The notes beneath the pieces are model-generated. The model did no database searches, was not told the origin of the DNA, and saw nothing but the letters and a program-made list of their open reading frames with translations. The position numbers and the translations under genes were made by a program. 64,000 bases of DNA from Thereva unica (taxonomy: Eukaryota > Arthropoda > Insecta > Diptera > Therevidae). The stretch covers positions 62,001 through 126,000 of the forward strand of contig OX465285.1 of NCBI GenBank assembly GCA_949987705.1, in the 5' to 3' direction. This document shows, in pieces, positions 25,601 through 36,446 of this stretch. Each line of letters opens with the position of its first letter. Positions within the stretch are counted from its first letter, which is position 1.

Positions 25601-27100
25601 CCGCGTTTTATCACGTTCCCCTCAAAATGTTTTATCCTCATGTAAAAAGTAAAACTGTACACCGAGTCGAAATAAAACACCCGGCTTCAACACATGCAGC
25701 GCTGCGAAAGAGGGATGCTATATTGGACGCACCACAAGAATACCTCCACAATTGAGAGTTCTGAGTCAGATTCTCCGAAGGCGACAATTTTATCTCGTAT
25801 CCAACTAAATAGTGTTGGTGCTTTTATCTAACGGTTCTTCACCTTTCCACTATTTGCTGTCTTTTTCTTTACCTGCCTGCGTGACATGTGCTTTAACAGC
25901 GAACGTAAGGAAACCAGTTCAGGTATGATTCACCGTCATTCATTCCGTCTGGCTCTCGATGGCCGCACTGAGCATACTTTACTTGCTTTTGCTAGACATC
26001 CAGTCCAATTAGTAGCATTACTGTGAACTGCCGCGTCGGTCGGTTATGTGGATTCCATATTGTTCTCTCACCTGAGTGACGTCACTCAATGATATAATGT
26101 ATTAGCGTGCTTTCGTTGAGCTTTTCTCCTTTTATGAGAACCAGTTATTTGCAAGTTCTTGCCCACAATAAGCGGAGACAGGCAAGAATTGTTGGCAAAA
26201 ACTTAAACCAGCTGGTACAAGAAATAGATAAATGGAAATACAGCCAGCAAACTTTGGGAATATTGAGCCCGGGGACTCCGCCCGAGAATGGCCACTACAG
26301 TTTTACCATTCTCTATTACAATATTGTGAAAATTTCTAACAAAACTGCCAAGATGGTATTCTCATTTTAATGTAAACCCATGAACAAATCAAATTGGGAT
26401 TTGTGAGATTATTGTAAATAAAGAATAATGACAGGACACATACGAAATAATTGAAGCAATTAGCGGGGACTAATTTATGGATAATTTTCTATTTTTATTA
26501 ACCTGTAGTTAACCACGGTGCATTCAAAAACTTAGATGGTTAAACAAACTTTGCGTCTCTTCTAATAATACGATATTTTGGCATTTGACATCGAAATGCC
26601 TTCTCTTCTGCTTTGAAAATTGTCCGCAGGGCTATCGACAAACTTGCAAAGCTTGCGCACATTTGCTTCGCATGTCTGCATTTATGAACTCAGTGCAAAC
26701 GCATGCTTGCTTTAATGAAACTACTGCAAAAGCAAATATGCGCAAACTACATTACTGAAAGCAGCCTCTATCTAGCTCACAAGTGCCAGAACCTTCTACC
26801 AAAACCTTCTATTTTCTCCAAAACACAAGATTACCATACCCTACAGCCTCTTTCCCGCACGATACGGTCTAGGAATTCGTATATGAATAGGATGGAGTAA
26901 TTAATCTCTAGCAGTCAGAATTTCCGAACTCGTTCAAAAACTTATTAGAGTTCAAACGTAGGTTTCTCGGCTTTCGTATTGTAAACGGCTTGACTTTTGC
27001 CTTGGCACCGTCTTTACTCAGCTTAATAACTACAAAAAACTGTCATAACTTCTGTAATAATTCAAATATAATTTATATTTCGGTTCCAAACTTTATCCAC
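22601..27100. other. No recognisable gene
   Basis: 4.5 kb without a supported gene. A near-repeat of a short phrase (TTTTCCACCATGAATAGCTAGAT) occurs near 23020 and 23167. Frames of 60-98 codons show no domains. Part of 26560-26760 is rich in GCAAA/TTTGC phrases like the MITE at 14738, but I could not define ends. Confidence 0.4.
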
Positions 27101-27107
27101 ATTCTGC

Positions 27108-27596
27108 TTAAATTATTTGATATTCCATAATTTTTATGTAAGGGTTTTTTGCATGATAAGATTTTTTTTCAAATATATCAATTTTTTTATCAGTCCCATC
27201 TTTCTTAGCATTCTTGCCTAAACATGCTATATGCTTAACTTCCAGCTCCTCACTGTCATTAGATCCACTCAGCAAGATCTTCTCTGTCATCCTTCTCTCG
27301 AACTTTTCACTTTCTGGCGGAGGTCGGAAATCTTGCTTATAAATCGTGATCCTTTTTGTGCACACATTTGCTCCCCTTTCACTTGTATCGCCAGCTAAGT
27401 CTTGATTTCTTTTTTGGAAACAGGATGCCGGTGGTCTTTTCACTAATAATATTTTTTTTACAAGTGGACATTCCTCCCTTTGGCCGCATGGATACCACCA
27501 TCTGTAGTCTGCCTGATAAATGCTACACATTTTCGGTTTGCAATCATCCTCTTCGTCTTCCTCGCTGTCACTGGCTAAATAGAATTTTCGGACCAT
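27108..27596 (-). CDS. Small tyrosine-motif protein, A type (A3)
   Basis: Intronless 162-codon frame, a diverged member of the six-gene family in this window. After an acidic N-terminal stretch (DSEEDEEDD) comes SIYQADYRWW (about residues 25-34), then a basic proline-containing linker, then TKRITIYKQDF (about 81-91), and a C-terminal MEYQ. The A1 and A2 proteins have the same three landmarks at the same spacing. Function is unknown. Tyrosine motifs of the form SxYxxDY spaced along short proteins are known from ciliary microtubule-associated proteins, so a sperm axoneme role is a guess only. Its conservation in order despite divergence argues that it is a real gene. Confidence 0.75.
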   Translation of the reverse strand: MVRKFYLASDSEEDEEDDCKPKMCSIYQADYRWWYPCGQREECPLVKKILLVKRPPASCFQKRNQDLAGDTSERGANVCTKRITIYKQDFRPPPESEKFERRMTEKILLSGSNDSEELEVKHIACLGKNAKKDGTDKKIDIFEKKSYHAKNPYIKIMEYQII

Positions 27597-28068
27597 TTTT
27601 GTTTAAAACTGAGAATTTTAATTACAACTTATTGGATTATAAAATCACGACTAACTAGATGTATTTCAGAGTGAATTAGAAATGTCCTCGTATATGCTAG
27701 GACTATGTGTGATCGATCAGTATCTTAAACATAGAATGAGCTGTTTCTCCTCCAGGGAGTAATGTTGCAGCAATCCACGATGATGTCAATGATATGGCAA
27801 TCCTTTTAACTTCACTTTATTAGCTCGATGGTATTTTCAACGCCAATATCATCGCGCCTTTGTCCAAATATTAGAGTTACTCACTGTACCTAATAATCCT
27901 CTGAGAATCATCTACGAACGGCATTTCAATAAGGTACATTTTCAATTGCCTTTAATTATATTCGCATACATGCAAAATAGTTGCAAGATTTGCGCAAATG
28001 TGCCAAGTAGGTTAAGTTATAAAAGTGAAAGATATAAATGTTTTCTTATTGCAAAAATATATTTATTT
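27597..28068. other. Spacer between A3 and the Harbinger nuclease
   Basis: AT-rich, no motif identified; probably holds the A3 promoter and the nuclease 3' UTR. Confidence 0.4.
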
Positions 28069-29353
28069 TTAAATATCCCCTTCTTTAGAAAAATATTCCC
28101 TAAATAATGCTCTGACATCTTCACTACATCCTGTGGATAGTGTAGCTTCCTGCGTGGTTTGTTCCATTTCATTTGTTTCATCTAGGCAAGTTGGATTGCT
28201 TTCTTCGAACCCGGTGGTGTTATCAGCATACCAGTTGCTGTTAGTTATTAAGAAATTGTGTAATACACAACATGCTTGTACAACTTTTGTTGTTTTTACT
28301 TCGTCTAACAGTATTTGTTTTTGCAGAATTTGAAAACGATTGGCCAAAATACCGAATGCTCTTTCGATATTCTGCCTGGCTCGACTCAACCGGTTATTAT
28401 ATTTTATTTCTTCAGGGTTCCTCGTAGTACACGGGTATGGTGTCATCAAATTATCTAAAAGGGGGAATGCGTTACCTCCAATAAATACGTATGGAGCAAT
28501 TCTGTTCTCCCCAATTTTGTCCGACGGGGGAAGATATTGCTCGCTTTCTTCTAGTATTTCCATAAATTTAGACCTAATAAGGACTCCTTCGTAGCTGATT
28601 CCTCCATTGCAACCAACATCTATGAAAGTAAATTTCCCGAATGCGTCCGCAGCCGCTAGAAGCACAATGCTCTTAAAACCCTTGTCATTGTGAAACATTT
28701 GAGCATTGTCCTTTCTGGGCTTAAAAGCAATATGCTTCCCGTCAAGTGCACCTAGGCAATGTGGGAACTGCCAACGACTTTCAAACTCCTTTGCGATCTG
28801 CTCCCACTCGCTTTGGGTGTCTGGAAACTGAAAAAAAAACCGCTACAATATAATAAATCCTCAGATTTGATGATTATATTACCTTTAAAAATAAATCTCT
28901 GCCGTTTCTGTAAGTGGACTCACACACTTCTATTACGGCTCTGCTAATGTATTCTTGTGACACCTTTGTATTTTCATCGAGTTCTTTAAAATTTTCTCCG
29001 GTGGCCAAATAACGTAAAACAACAGCTAATTTTTCCTCAACTGGTACACAAGCTCGCATGTGGGTGGTTTGTCTGGAAATGTCATCCTCTACAAGTGACA
29101 ACAACCTGCGGAAACAATCTTCATCCATTCGCAAGTTGGGCTTGAATCGATCGCCATCATATGTCAATTTGTATTCATTCAGTAAAGATTGAATATTCCC
29201 ACATTCTGCTCTTGTTTGTTTCTTCATCCGGCATCTCTGTTCGCGACGTTGAACTTCTTCTTCACTTAAGGCATCTGCAGCTAACAGCAAATTTATTGCC
29301 GATGCAGTTAAATGTAAAAGGGCTGCTGCCTCCTCCATATCTTTATCATCCAT
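28069..29353 (-). CDS. PIF/Harbinger-type DDE nuclease (HARBI1-like), two exons
   Basis: Exon 1 is 29353-28883 and exon 2 is 28827-28069, joined by a 55-base GT-AG intron in frame; 409 codons without a stop, close to the usual 350-420. The N-terminal half has the helical DNA-binding-like region (EEKLAVVLRYLATGENFKEL). Exon 2 has the catalytic core: LGALDGKHI with the first Asp, AAADAFGKFTFIDVG with the second, and NIERAFGILANRFQIL with the Glu. It may be an active transposase or a domesticated copy. A Myb/MADF partner protein, usual for full elements, is not seen nearby, and I could not define terminal repeats. Two TTA/TAA-flanked MITEs in this window are potential clients. Confidence 0.9.
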
Positions 29354-29424
29354 TATAGAAAAAGACTGAAATAAAAAACTTTAATTGCATTGCATTTATT
29401 ATTGTTTTTTTTTTTTCAATAATT

Positions 29425-29640
29425 ACGCCGTTTATGACTGAACAGCCAAGTTCAACCAAGCTTCAACCCAGTCATAAACGGCAGTCGAGTTGAAACTGGG
29501 CCCGCTCAACTTAACTCTGCTCTCCTACCAGGGTAGGGTTGAGTTGTAATTAAAGTCTGCCTTCTGCGTTATATATAAATATACAACTCAACCTAGACTC
29601 AACTTTTCAACCGGGGGAAATGGTGATAAACGGGGTAAAT
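29425..29640. repeat. Nested short inverted repeats upstream of the nuclease
   Basis: GCCGTTTATGACTG near 29428 is repeated in reverse complement (CAGTCATAAACGGC) near 29464. GGTTGAGTTGT near 29530 pairs with ACAACTCAACC near 29581. This could be the terminal region of the Harbinger element or a separate small foldback; the opposite end was not found. Confidence 0.45.
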
Positions 29641-30341
29641 GGTGAGAACTTGTTTACGTACAATTTTGTTTTTGTAACCGACAAATTGAGTAGTCGATCC
29701 GAGGTTACATGACTTTCAAGTCGATTTGGAGCCAGCTTCAAGTACGCATGTAATCTTACTAAATAGTATCAATTTCAAATGTCAAAAACAGCTGCTACTT
29801 GTCATGTCAAACCACGTGCTGAAAATTATTTCTAATTTCGTGCCTTACTACAATAACTATTATTACTACTATTTTGAAAACACAAATGATTTTTAGGTTA
29901 TGTTCTTCTTGCGCTTTTTACTTTGCCATTTTTATCCTATTCAATTTTACAGAATATACAAACGCGATATCCCGTGTGGAGTAAAGAAAGAGATCTAATG
30001 TGGGAAATCTAATTTATTTACACGTTTAAGGATAGAAGACATTTTACATATTTTCTTTGCTTGTTTGCTCATTTTATATGCATATTATTATTAATTAATT
30101 ATGTCACTGCTTACCTTATTTTGTTTAAAATATTAACACTTTCGTAGCACTCGTACAAAAACCGTCACTTCTTATATCAAGCCGAAACATACATAATAAC
30201 TATTTCATCAACACCTTTACCATGGTTATGAGCAGAGTTTCACTCCCGGCTCTTTAATCTTCTTGTTTGAGATGACAGCTCCGAACTCAAATTAAAAATG
30301 GCGGCAAACCCAAATAGAAGCACAATCAGCCTTATTCTGGT

Positions 30342-30531
30342 TGTCACTTTCGGTGACAAATGGCGAAGTGAGACAAAAATGCTCTTCAGTTTTTTTGTGG
30401 TTGTCACCTCACCATAGTGAGGAATGTGACTGTCATAGTCACTTTCAATATTATGGATAGTAAATTCAGCGAGGTGAGAAATCTCAGTTAGCATTTTTGT
30501 CTCACTTCGTCATTTGTCACCGAAAGTGACA
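30342..30531. repeat. Small foldback (about 190 bp), copy in duplication 1
   Basis: The arms TGTCACTTTCGGTGACAAAT and its reverse complement, extended through GGCGAAGTGAGACAAAAATGCT, bracket a loop of about 100 bases. The counterpart at 53658-53847 shows it predates the duplication. Confidence 0.75.
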
Positions 30532-31106
30532 GAGCAAAGGAGTGGAACAAAATAAAACACCCAGATCCCTTCAAAAATGATGCTCTTATAATCTCACTCC
30601 CAGTCATCGGGTTTAAAAGCATAACCATAGTCATAGAGTAAATATACACATAGAGGCTCAAAAAAGTTAATATTGAAAATTCGTTTATTTCATTATTGAC
30701 TATATTTGGACTGTCAAATAGAACGGCTGTTGTTGATTTACTTGAGTCTGACACAGGAGGTAACATGATGTCTACTGCTGTTGATGATTCTCAGAAACTT
30801 GCACCTGATGTGACCTTACGTACCAAGATTGACAGTCAAAATGTTTTATCGGCATTGGTATATTCGTTTTGGTTTTCACCATTTATTGTTTTCTTTGCTT
30901 TTCACGGCAAAACTCCCTTCGTTAGTCTATTTACTAATGAAAATAACAAACAAGTAAAATAGCTTTCACACCAAAAGTACAGCTGTGGTAGTAATAAAAT
31001 CTAAAATATTTTACTATGTACTTTGCTAATGCGAGCGCCAGCTGACGTATCGTTGTTTTGCAGCAAATCGACAGTTCTAAATAACCATTAGGATAATCCT
31101 TTGTCT

Positions 31107-31242
31107 GATTCCACACGAGCGCACACCCAACACGACAAGAGTCGGCTGCAAAGATGGACACAATTTCCATCGACTTCTCTCAACCACTTCTCCATCTTTG
31201 CAATCGACTCCTGTCGTATCGTGTGTACGCTCTTGTGGAATC
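31107..31242. repeat. Small foldback (about 136 bp), copy in duplication 1
   Basis: GATTCCACACGAGCGCACAC through AAGATGGA is mirrored by CCATCTTTGCAA... ending in GTGGAATC. It lies just downstream of gene A1. The counterpart is 54428-54574. Confidence 0.75.
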
Positions 31243-31390
31243 ACCCTTTCATTCGAAACCAATATTGATAGGTGCGCCGCTATATAAAATGAATTTAAGT
31301 TGTCTTCGGCTTTGTTGCATAGCGTAAGCATACCTTACTTAGAAGTACTGCGTAAGGATAACGTAGTTTTGAAACTGGATTGCATTTATG

Positions 31391-31927
31391 CTATCCTAAT
31401 TGATACTCAACACTTTTTGAGTAAGTGCGGTTTGCTATTGCGGCCTTTACTTTCACGTCTTGCTGTGTTATTTCCACCTCTTTTTTAGGTGCATACTTTC
31501 CTAAGCACGGGATGTTCGCTTTTAACTTCAGATCGAGATAAGAATTATGGCTTTCGACAAACAGCGACGGCTTTTCCCTTACTTTTCTTTCCAGTTTTTC
31601 ATTAACCATATCTAAAACAACTTGGGGATGAACGAAATCTTGCGCATACAATGATATCCTTTTAGTGCATTTCTGTTCCCGCTTCTCAGTTGTATCACCT
31701 GCCAAATCTTGATTTACCTTCTTAAAGCAAAACGCAGGTGGTTTCTTCTTCAATGGCGGCAATTTTTCTACAGGTTGACATGCCTTTTTAGCGTTGTCAG
31801 CGCATGATGTCGGTGACCACCATTTATAATCAAATTGATAAGTGGATTTTGGTTTTGTGGTACAGTCGTCATCTTCACCCTCATCTATATCGCTGTCACT
31901 TACCAAGTTGCCATACTTCCTTCTCAT
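31391..31927 (-). CDS. Small tyrosine-motif protein, A type (A1)
   Basis: Intronless, 178 codons, starting MRRKYGNL just after an acidic-rich N-terminus (DSDIDEGEDDD). Landmarks: STYQFDYKWW (about 29-38), a lysine/proline linker with VEKLPPLKKKPPAFCFKK, TKRISLYAQDF (about 92-102), and a C-terminal SKSVEYQLG. No signal peptide or membrane segment. It forms a head-to-tail pair with B1 (829 bases apart). Compared with A2 there are 16 base differences but only one changed residue (Gln/Lys), so the frame is under purifying selection. Function is unknown; the repeated SxYxxDY/DF motif resembles microtubule-associated ciliary proteins, by inference only. Confidence 0.85.
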   Translation of the reverse strand: MRRKYGNLVSDSDIDEGEDDDCTTKPKSTYQFDYKWWSPTSCADNAKKACQPVEKLPPLKKKPPAFCFKKVNQDLAGDTTEKREQKCTKRISLYAQDFVHPQVVLDMVNEKLERKVREKPSLFVESHNSYLDLKLKANIPCLGKYAPKKEVEITQQDVKVKAAIANRTYSKSVEYQLG

Positions 31928-32755
31928 CTTTGTTTCAAACTTAAAATTTATTTAAAATTTAATAAAAATTAAAAAATCAACACGTATAAATTTAAAAAAA
32001 AATGATTAGGGTGTCAGGGAAGTCATAACTTCGGATTATGCAGTAGTAGGCATCGATATTGAAAGGCCCTGCTCTATGCACTACCTCTCATCCGGGATTA
32101 GTGCCTTAAGTAGAAATAGAAGCAATGTTTAACAAAAACAATAAATAAAACAATTTCGATGCTGCACATATGTACATACATATAGTTTTCTTTATTTTTT
32201 AAAATTGTAAGGTTCCTTCCTAAAATTTTAATGACCATAGCCCGTCGCCATTGGTTCCAAATGTACCGCGGCCACTGGCTTGGCCTATTCTACTATACCC
32301 CTATACCTCATTTTTATAGGCCAGACCACAAGCCTAATCATGTTGCTCTACGATTATACGTATAGGAATTACTAAAGTGTGTAAGTTATAAACTTTGACA
32401 TACATCTTTTCGGCAACACCCTGTACCTTAGCGGAAATTTGTTAAGTTGCATGGTCATAAGAATTTCGAATGAAACCGTCCCTAACTTCGCTGAAACATA
32501 GGGAACTAAAACCGCATATATCCTAGTGGCTATAGACAAGCGAGCCTTAATCCTTCGATTTTACTCTGAGGTAAATATTCATTTAAAAACTCAATTTACA
32601 AACGCCGACGTTTTAAATTCCACTTTTATCATTTTATTCTTGATATATTAAAAAGTACTAAATATCAATATTAAAAGGATTTGGAAAGAAAATAAATGGC
32701 GGCTTTTTAATAGAAAAATTGCAACTGCTGTGTAAAATTTCTCTCTTGGCACGAA
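31928..32755. other. Spacer between B1 and A1
   Basis: 828 bases with no frame worth calling. It presumably holds the A1 promoter and the B1 3' UTR. Its counterpart between B2 and A2 is longer and carries a small insertion. Confidence 0.5.
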
Positions 32756-33319
32756 CTAACTCTCTATAGGAGTCGACCAACAGATTCTCTTCGCCTTCCA
32801 ACCATCGCTTTTCCATTTTGGCACAGAGCACTTTCGCTTTCGTACATTGGCCGCTGGGTCCTGCAAAACGTCGTTTTCTTCTATGGCTGCATTCTCGTGT
32901 ATGTCTTCCGGCTTAGCAACAGGATCCTCCTTCTCTTCTAAAGCCGTTAATTTTTCAGTTTCTTCTTTTTGCTCGTGTTTAGCGTCCCTTAAGGCCATTG
33001 CTCTTTTACCCATCTTAACGATTTCGTCCGGATGTCGGTAACTGTTCATGTACGTCGAAATACGTTTAGCACAGACGCGGCCTGGCTTTGGGGGTTTTTC
33101 AATCTTTTCATTAGATTCGGTTTTAGTATAGCAATAGTGCGGCATTTTCACTCCACATGCGTAAACCCGAGGCTTACATCCTTCATTTAATTTTTTAATT
33201 TCACATTTTGCTAAGGTTTCGATAAAATCGGTTTTATAAATAGATATTGTCGGTTGTGGGATACAATTCTCAGTTACACTTATAATATTCTCAAAAAATG
33301 GCGATGCAAAATGTGCCAT
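32756..33319 (-). CDS. Small tyrosine-motif protein, B type (B1)
   Basis: Intronless, 187 codons. ISIYKTDFIETL (about 26-37) and AKRISTYMNSYRHPDEIVKM (about 84-103) occupy the places of the two tyrosine motifs in the A proteins. A Glu/Lys-rich, probably helical and poorly conserved linker follows (about 110-160), then a basic tail with WKSDGWKAKR. The first 105 residues are identical to B2, apart from the linker start, while the linker has diverged. The same arrangement occurs in B3. Function is unknown. Confidence 0.82.
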   Translation of the reverse strand: MAHFASPFFENIISVTENCIPQPTISIYKTDFIETLAKCEIKKLNEGCKPRVYACGVKMPHYCYTKTESNEKIEKPPKPGRVCAKRISTYMNSYRHPDEIVKMGKRAMALRDAKHEQKEETEKLTALEEKEDPVAKPEDIHENAAIEENDVLQDPAANVRKRKCSVPKWKSDGWKAKRICWSTPIES

Positions 33320-33840
33320 TTAAACTTTGTTTTGTTTTATTTTAACTAAAATTTTCTTAACACTTATAATTTGTTCCTTTACGCGTTGAATTAATAATCA
33401 AAACTAACTAGATATCATAATTTATCTCTATATTCGTACATAATGGAATGCTAGATGCCATGTGGAAATCGGAATTCCTAGCTAATTCCCTCTTACTAGC
33501 AAACCATCCACCACAACTATATTTTATATAGCAGAAAACTATACTTTTCGAATTTCAGTAAGATCTGGTGCAGGACATAGCTTGTTCAATGTTCAGCGAA
33601 ACTGCTAGGCGACTATTAGCATTTTAATAAGAAACATACCGGGGTATATCTAATGAACTTGGAAAAGAACTTCGATACGAATGAACCGAATCTATCATCA
33701 ATCAACAAGCTTGTTAGATGCGAAAAGATGAACGGGTAATATACTATTCAAATGCTTTCCGTAAGATTGGCCGTAAAGGAAACCCTCAGGGGATTCAGTA
33801 CCTAGGGGGCTTTGTACCATACTTCATGTTTTTAGAAGCA

Positions 33841-35424
33841 AATTGACCTAAAAGTTTTTTTTATATGAAACGTCAAGCTTAAGAGTCACCCTTTTTACTA
33901 CCAGTCTGCCATACCGTTCTCGACATTATGCAATGCTTATAGTAGTAAAAGCTTGGTTCGATGGAAGGAAAAGAAGAGAGAATATGTTAATAAGAGTCAG
34001 GGGGAGACGATGGACGTTACGTTTAAACGACAATGGATGACTTCAAAAAGACGAAATTTTCCTGAATTTTCAAATTTCAAAACAACATTTTTTTGTAACG
34101 GGGCTTTACTTTTGCAAAGTCGATATCTTCAATAGCAGCCGGCTGAGCCAGAGATGCAACCGCCACCCTTAGCGGGAGACAAAGTACAAGAAGATACAGA
34201 AAGAAAAAGAGTTAAGTTGACCATACAGTCTAAACGTTTTGGGCTAAAATTTTCTTAAATAAAGTGCTATGATGTAATGTGTTTGGGGAGATAAGAAGGA
34301 TTTATTCCTCTATGAACTTTTAAACCATAACGATAACCAAGAGATCTACTACGAACGGCTTAAGTCAACGCTGGAAAAAATCATTGATCTTTCATTTCAA
34401 GACGAAAGGCGCTGTGTTGGAAGTCGAGTCGTGATAATAAATAATCTACTAGCAAAAGACGAACCAACTTTTTCGACTAAGCTTTAATTTCCGGATTCTT
34501 TTGGAATCAAGTGAGAAACATAATACTATCACATTTGTAAGAAATTCTGTAAATAATTTTGTGTAATCTACTTTTGTGTATTCGAAATATCTCAACTTGG
34601 AACCTGGGCTGGATTTTTTACGGATAAATTTAATCTTAAGACATAATCTAAGAGCTTTAAAATTTACATCAATAAAAATTTACAAGTTTCTTCTATATTA
34701 ATAACTTAATCGTGTTTTGATTTATTTTTCTTTTAATTTCATTTAACTTTAAACAAAATAAAAATTGCTCAAGCAATAATCCTATATCGTGCAAAATTTC
34801 ACTATCCAAAATTGATATTATTATTTCGTTTTTTTTTATTTTAAGCACATTTCTATTAGATATGAATCAAAAATTAACAATTAAATAAAATATATAAAAA
34901 AAATATTTATATATCAAAAAAACACACAAAGGTAAAGATGTGAGAATAAAATAAATAAAAATTATTTGTTTTGTTTTTTTCAAAATTATTTATAATTATT
35001 TAATATATTATTATTTTTTGTATTCTTCGAAAGTAATTTGAAAAAAAAAAGAATTTCGAAACAAAATTAAAAGCCAATTATTTGTTTGTGTTATTACTTT
35101 TTCTTTATAATAATATCGTTAACATAAATAAATTCATATTTACAAAAAAAAGAAGAAAATTACAGATTAAAAAAAATGAAAAAAAGAAGTAAAACTGATT
35201 TTTGTTTACACTATTATGTTTTTGTATTTTTGTTTTTTATAAAATATTCTAAAATATATTTTTTCTGAATAAATCTTTCTTGTGTGGTTTTTTTGCATCT
35301 TCTTTCTTTCTCTCGTTTATCTCTTTCTTTTTTTAAATACAATATAACGAATATTATTTTTTATATTAATAATAATCAATAATATAAGACAGAGACGTGC
35401 ATCAATAGCTACCCAGTCGGTACA
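33841..35424. other. Very AT-rich DNA without a supported gene
   Basis: 34600-35400 is extremely AT-rich with long A and T runs and many AATAAA-like phrases. No coding exon seen. Confidence 0.5.
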
Positions 35425-35710
35425 ATTACTTGACGAACGACGAACATAACCTAGAAGTAGTCGACAAAACAGTCTACCTTGGGCCTACAATCACAAAAAT
35501 AAACGAAGAAATAACCAGACGAATACTACTGGCTAATAGAGCCTTTTATGCCCAGAAACAAATCCTGCACTCAAGATTTGTGCACAGGAAAACGAAACTG
35601 TACTGTACCGAGACTAGTACTGTGCTATGGTAGCGAGACTTGGACTATGACCCAGGACATAGAGGAACGAGTCAACAGGTTTGAGAGGAAAATTCTCAGA
35701 TGCTTAATAG
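35425..35710 (+). mobile_element. LINE reverse transcriptase tail, target of the hAT insertion
   Basis: Decodes to the C-terminal part of a LINE ORF2: LEVVDKTVYLGPTITK, RRILLANRAFYAQKQI, then YGSETWTMTQDIEERVNRFERKILR after a frame break. It is the same type of element as the intron LINE at 11280-12820. The last 119 bases (35592-35710) are repeated on the far side of the hAT element. Confidence 0.75.
35592..35710 (+). repeat. 119-bp direct repeat, left copy
   Basis: Identical by eye to 39258-39376. It ends CTTAATAG exactly where the hAT terminus CAGCGTTGCC begins. It is far longer than the 8-bp duplication a hAT element makes. Confidence 0.9.
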
Positions 35711-36446
35711 CAGCGTTGCCAACCGTACTATAATTATAGTATTGTACTATAATTTCATTATTATTTACTACTTTGTACTATGTACTATAATGATTGTTGT
35801 ATAGTACGCAAAAGTACTATAATTTCTTTTAAAATTTTTAAAAAGCGTATATTTTATTATTAAATAACTTCCCGAAATTTTAAAATTTAAAAAAAAAAAA
35901 TATTTTATTATTAGATTTGGTGAAATCACGTTTCGTTTCGTCTACTTACGTTTCGTTTCGTTTCCACCATTTAACTAGTATTACGCTTAGGCCTTTATAA
36001 ATAGTTTGCTTGTTGACAGCCTGTTGTTAATTCAATTATAGGCAGTTTTTCGCTATTTCCACTTGCGAATTTTCTAAATGACGTCATAATAGGCCATTTG
36101 TCAATTTCAAAACGACAAGTGGAAACCTAGCATTAGAGTTGGCTCAAAAACTGCATATGGTTATTATGCTAGAAAATATTGTCCAAATATATACAAATCA
36201 TGTGGTAAACTTTTAAATCACAAAAAATAAAACAGTTCAGAATTACGATTAAAATATTAACCTTAAATTGGTCTTGCTGTTATATTTTGTTTATTTTTTT
36301 AAATATTTATTTTGGATGAATGTGGTGTTAAAAAAAACATAGAAAATATATAATGTTAATTCATCGAATTATTAAAAATGTAAGTTGTGAATTTGTTTAT
36401 CGAATTAATTTAATATTGTATTTTATTAATTAGTCATTTTAACAAC

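Larger units (their letters stand above)
29932..33840. repeat. Segmental duplication, copy 1
   Basis: About 3.9 kb that recurs in the same orientation at 53258-57262. It contains genes A1 and B1, two small foldbacks (30342-30531, 31107-31242) and their flanks. Spacer sequence differs by many substitutions and indels while the genes are much more alike. Borders were judged by eye: similarity starts near TTTTTATCCTATTCAATTTT and fades after 33600-33840. Confidence 0.9.

Noticed and set aside
30696..30962. 88-codon plus frame, also open in the second duplication copy (54023-54283)
   Set aside because: About ten of 86 residues differ, with a change of length, while the A genes in the same block differ by one. 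The pattern fits neutral drift of a chance frame.
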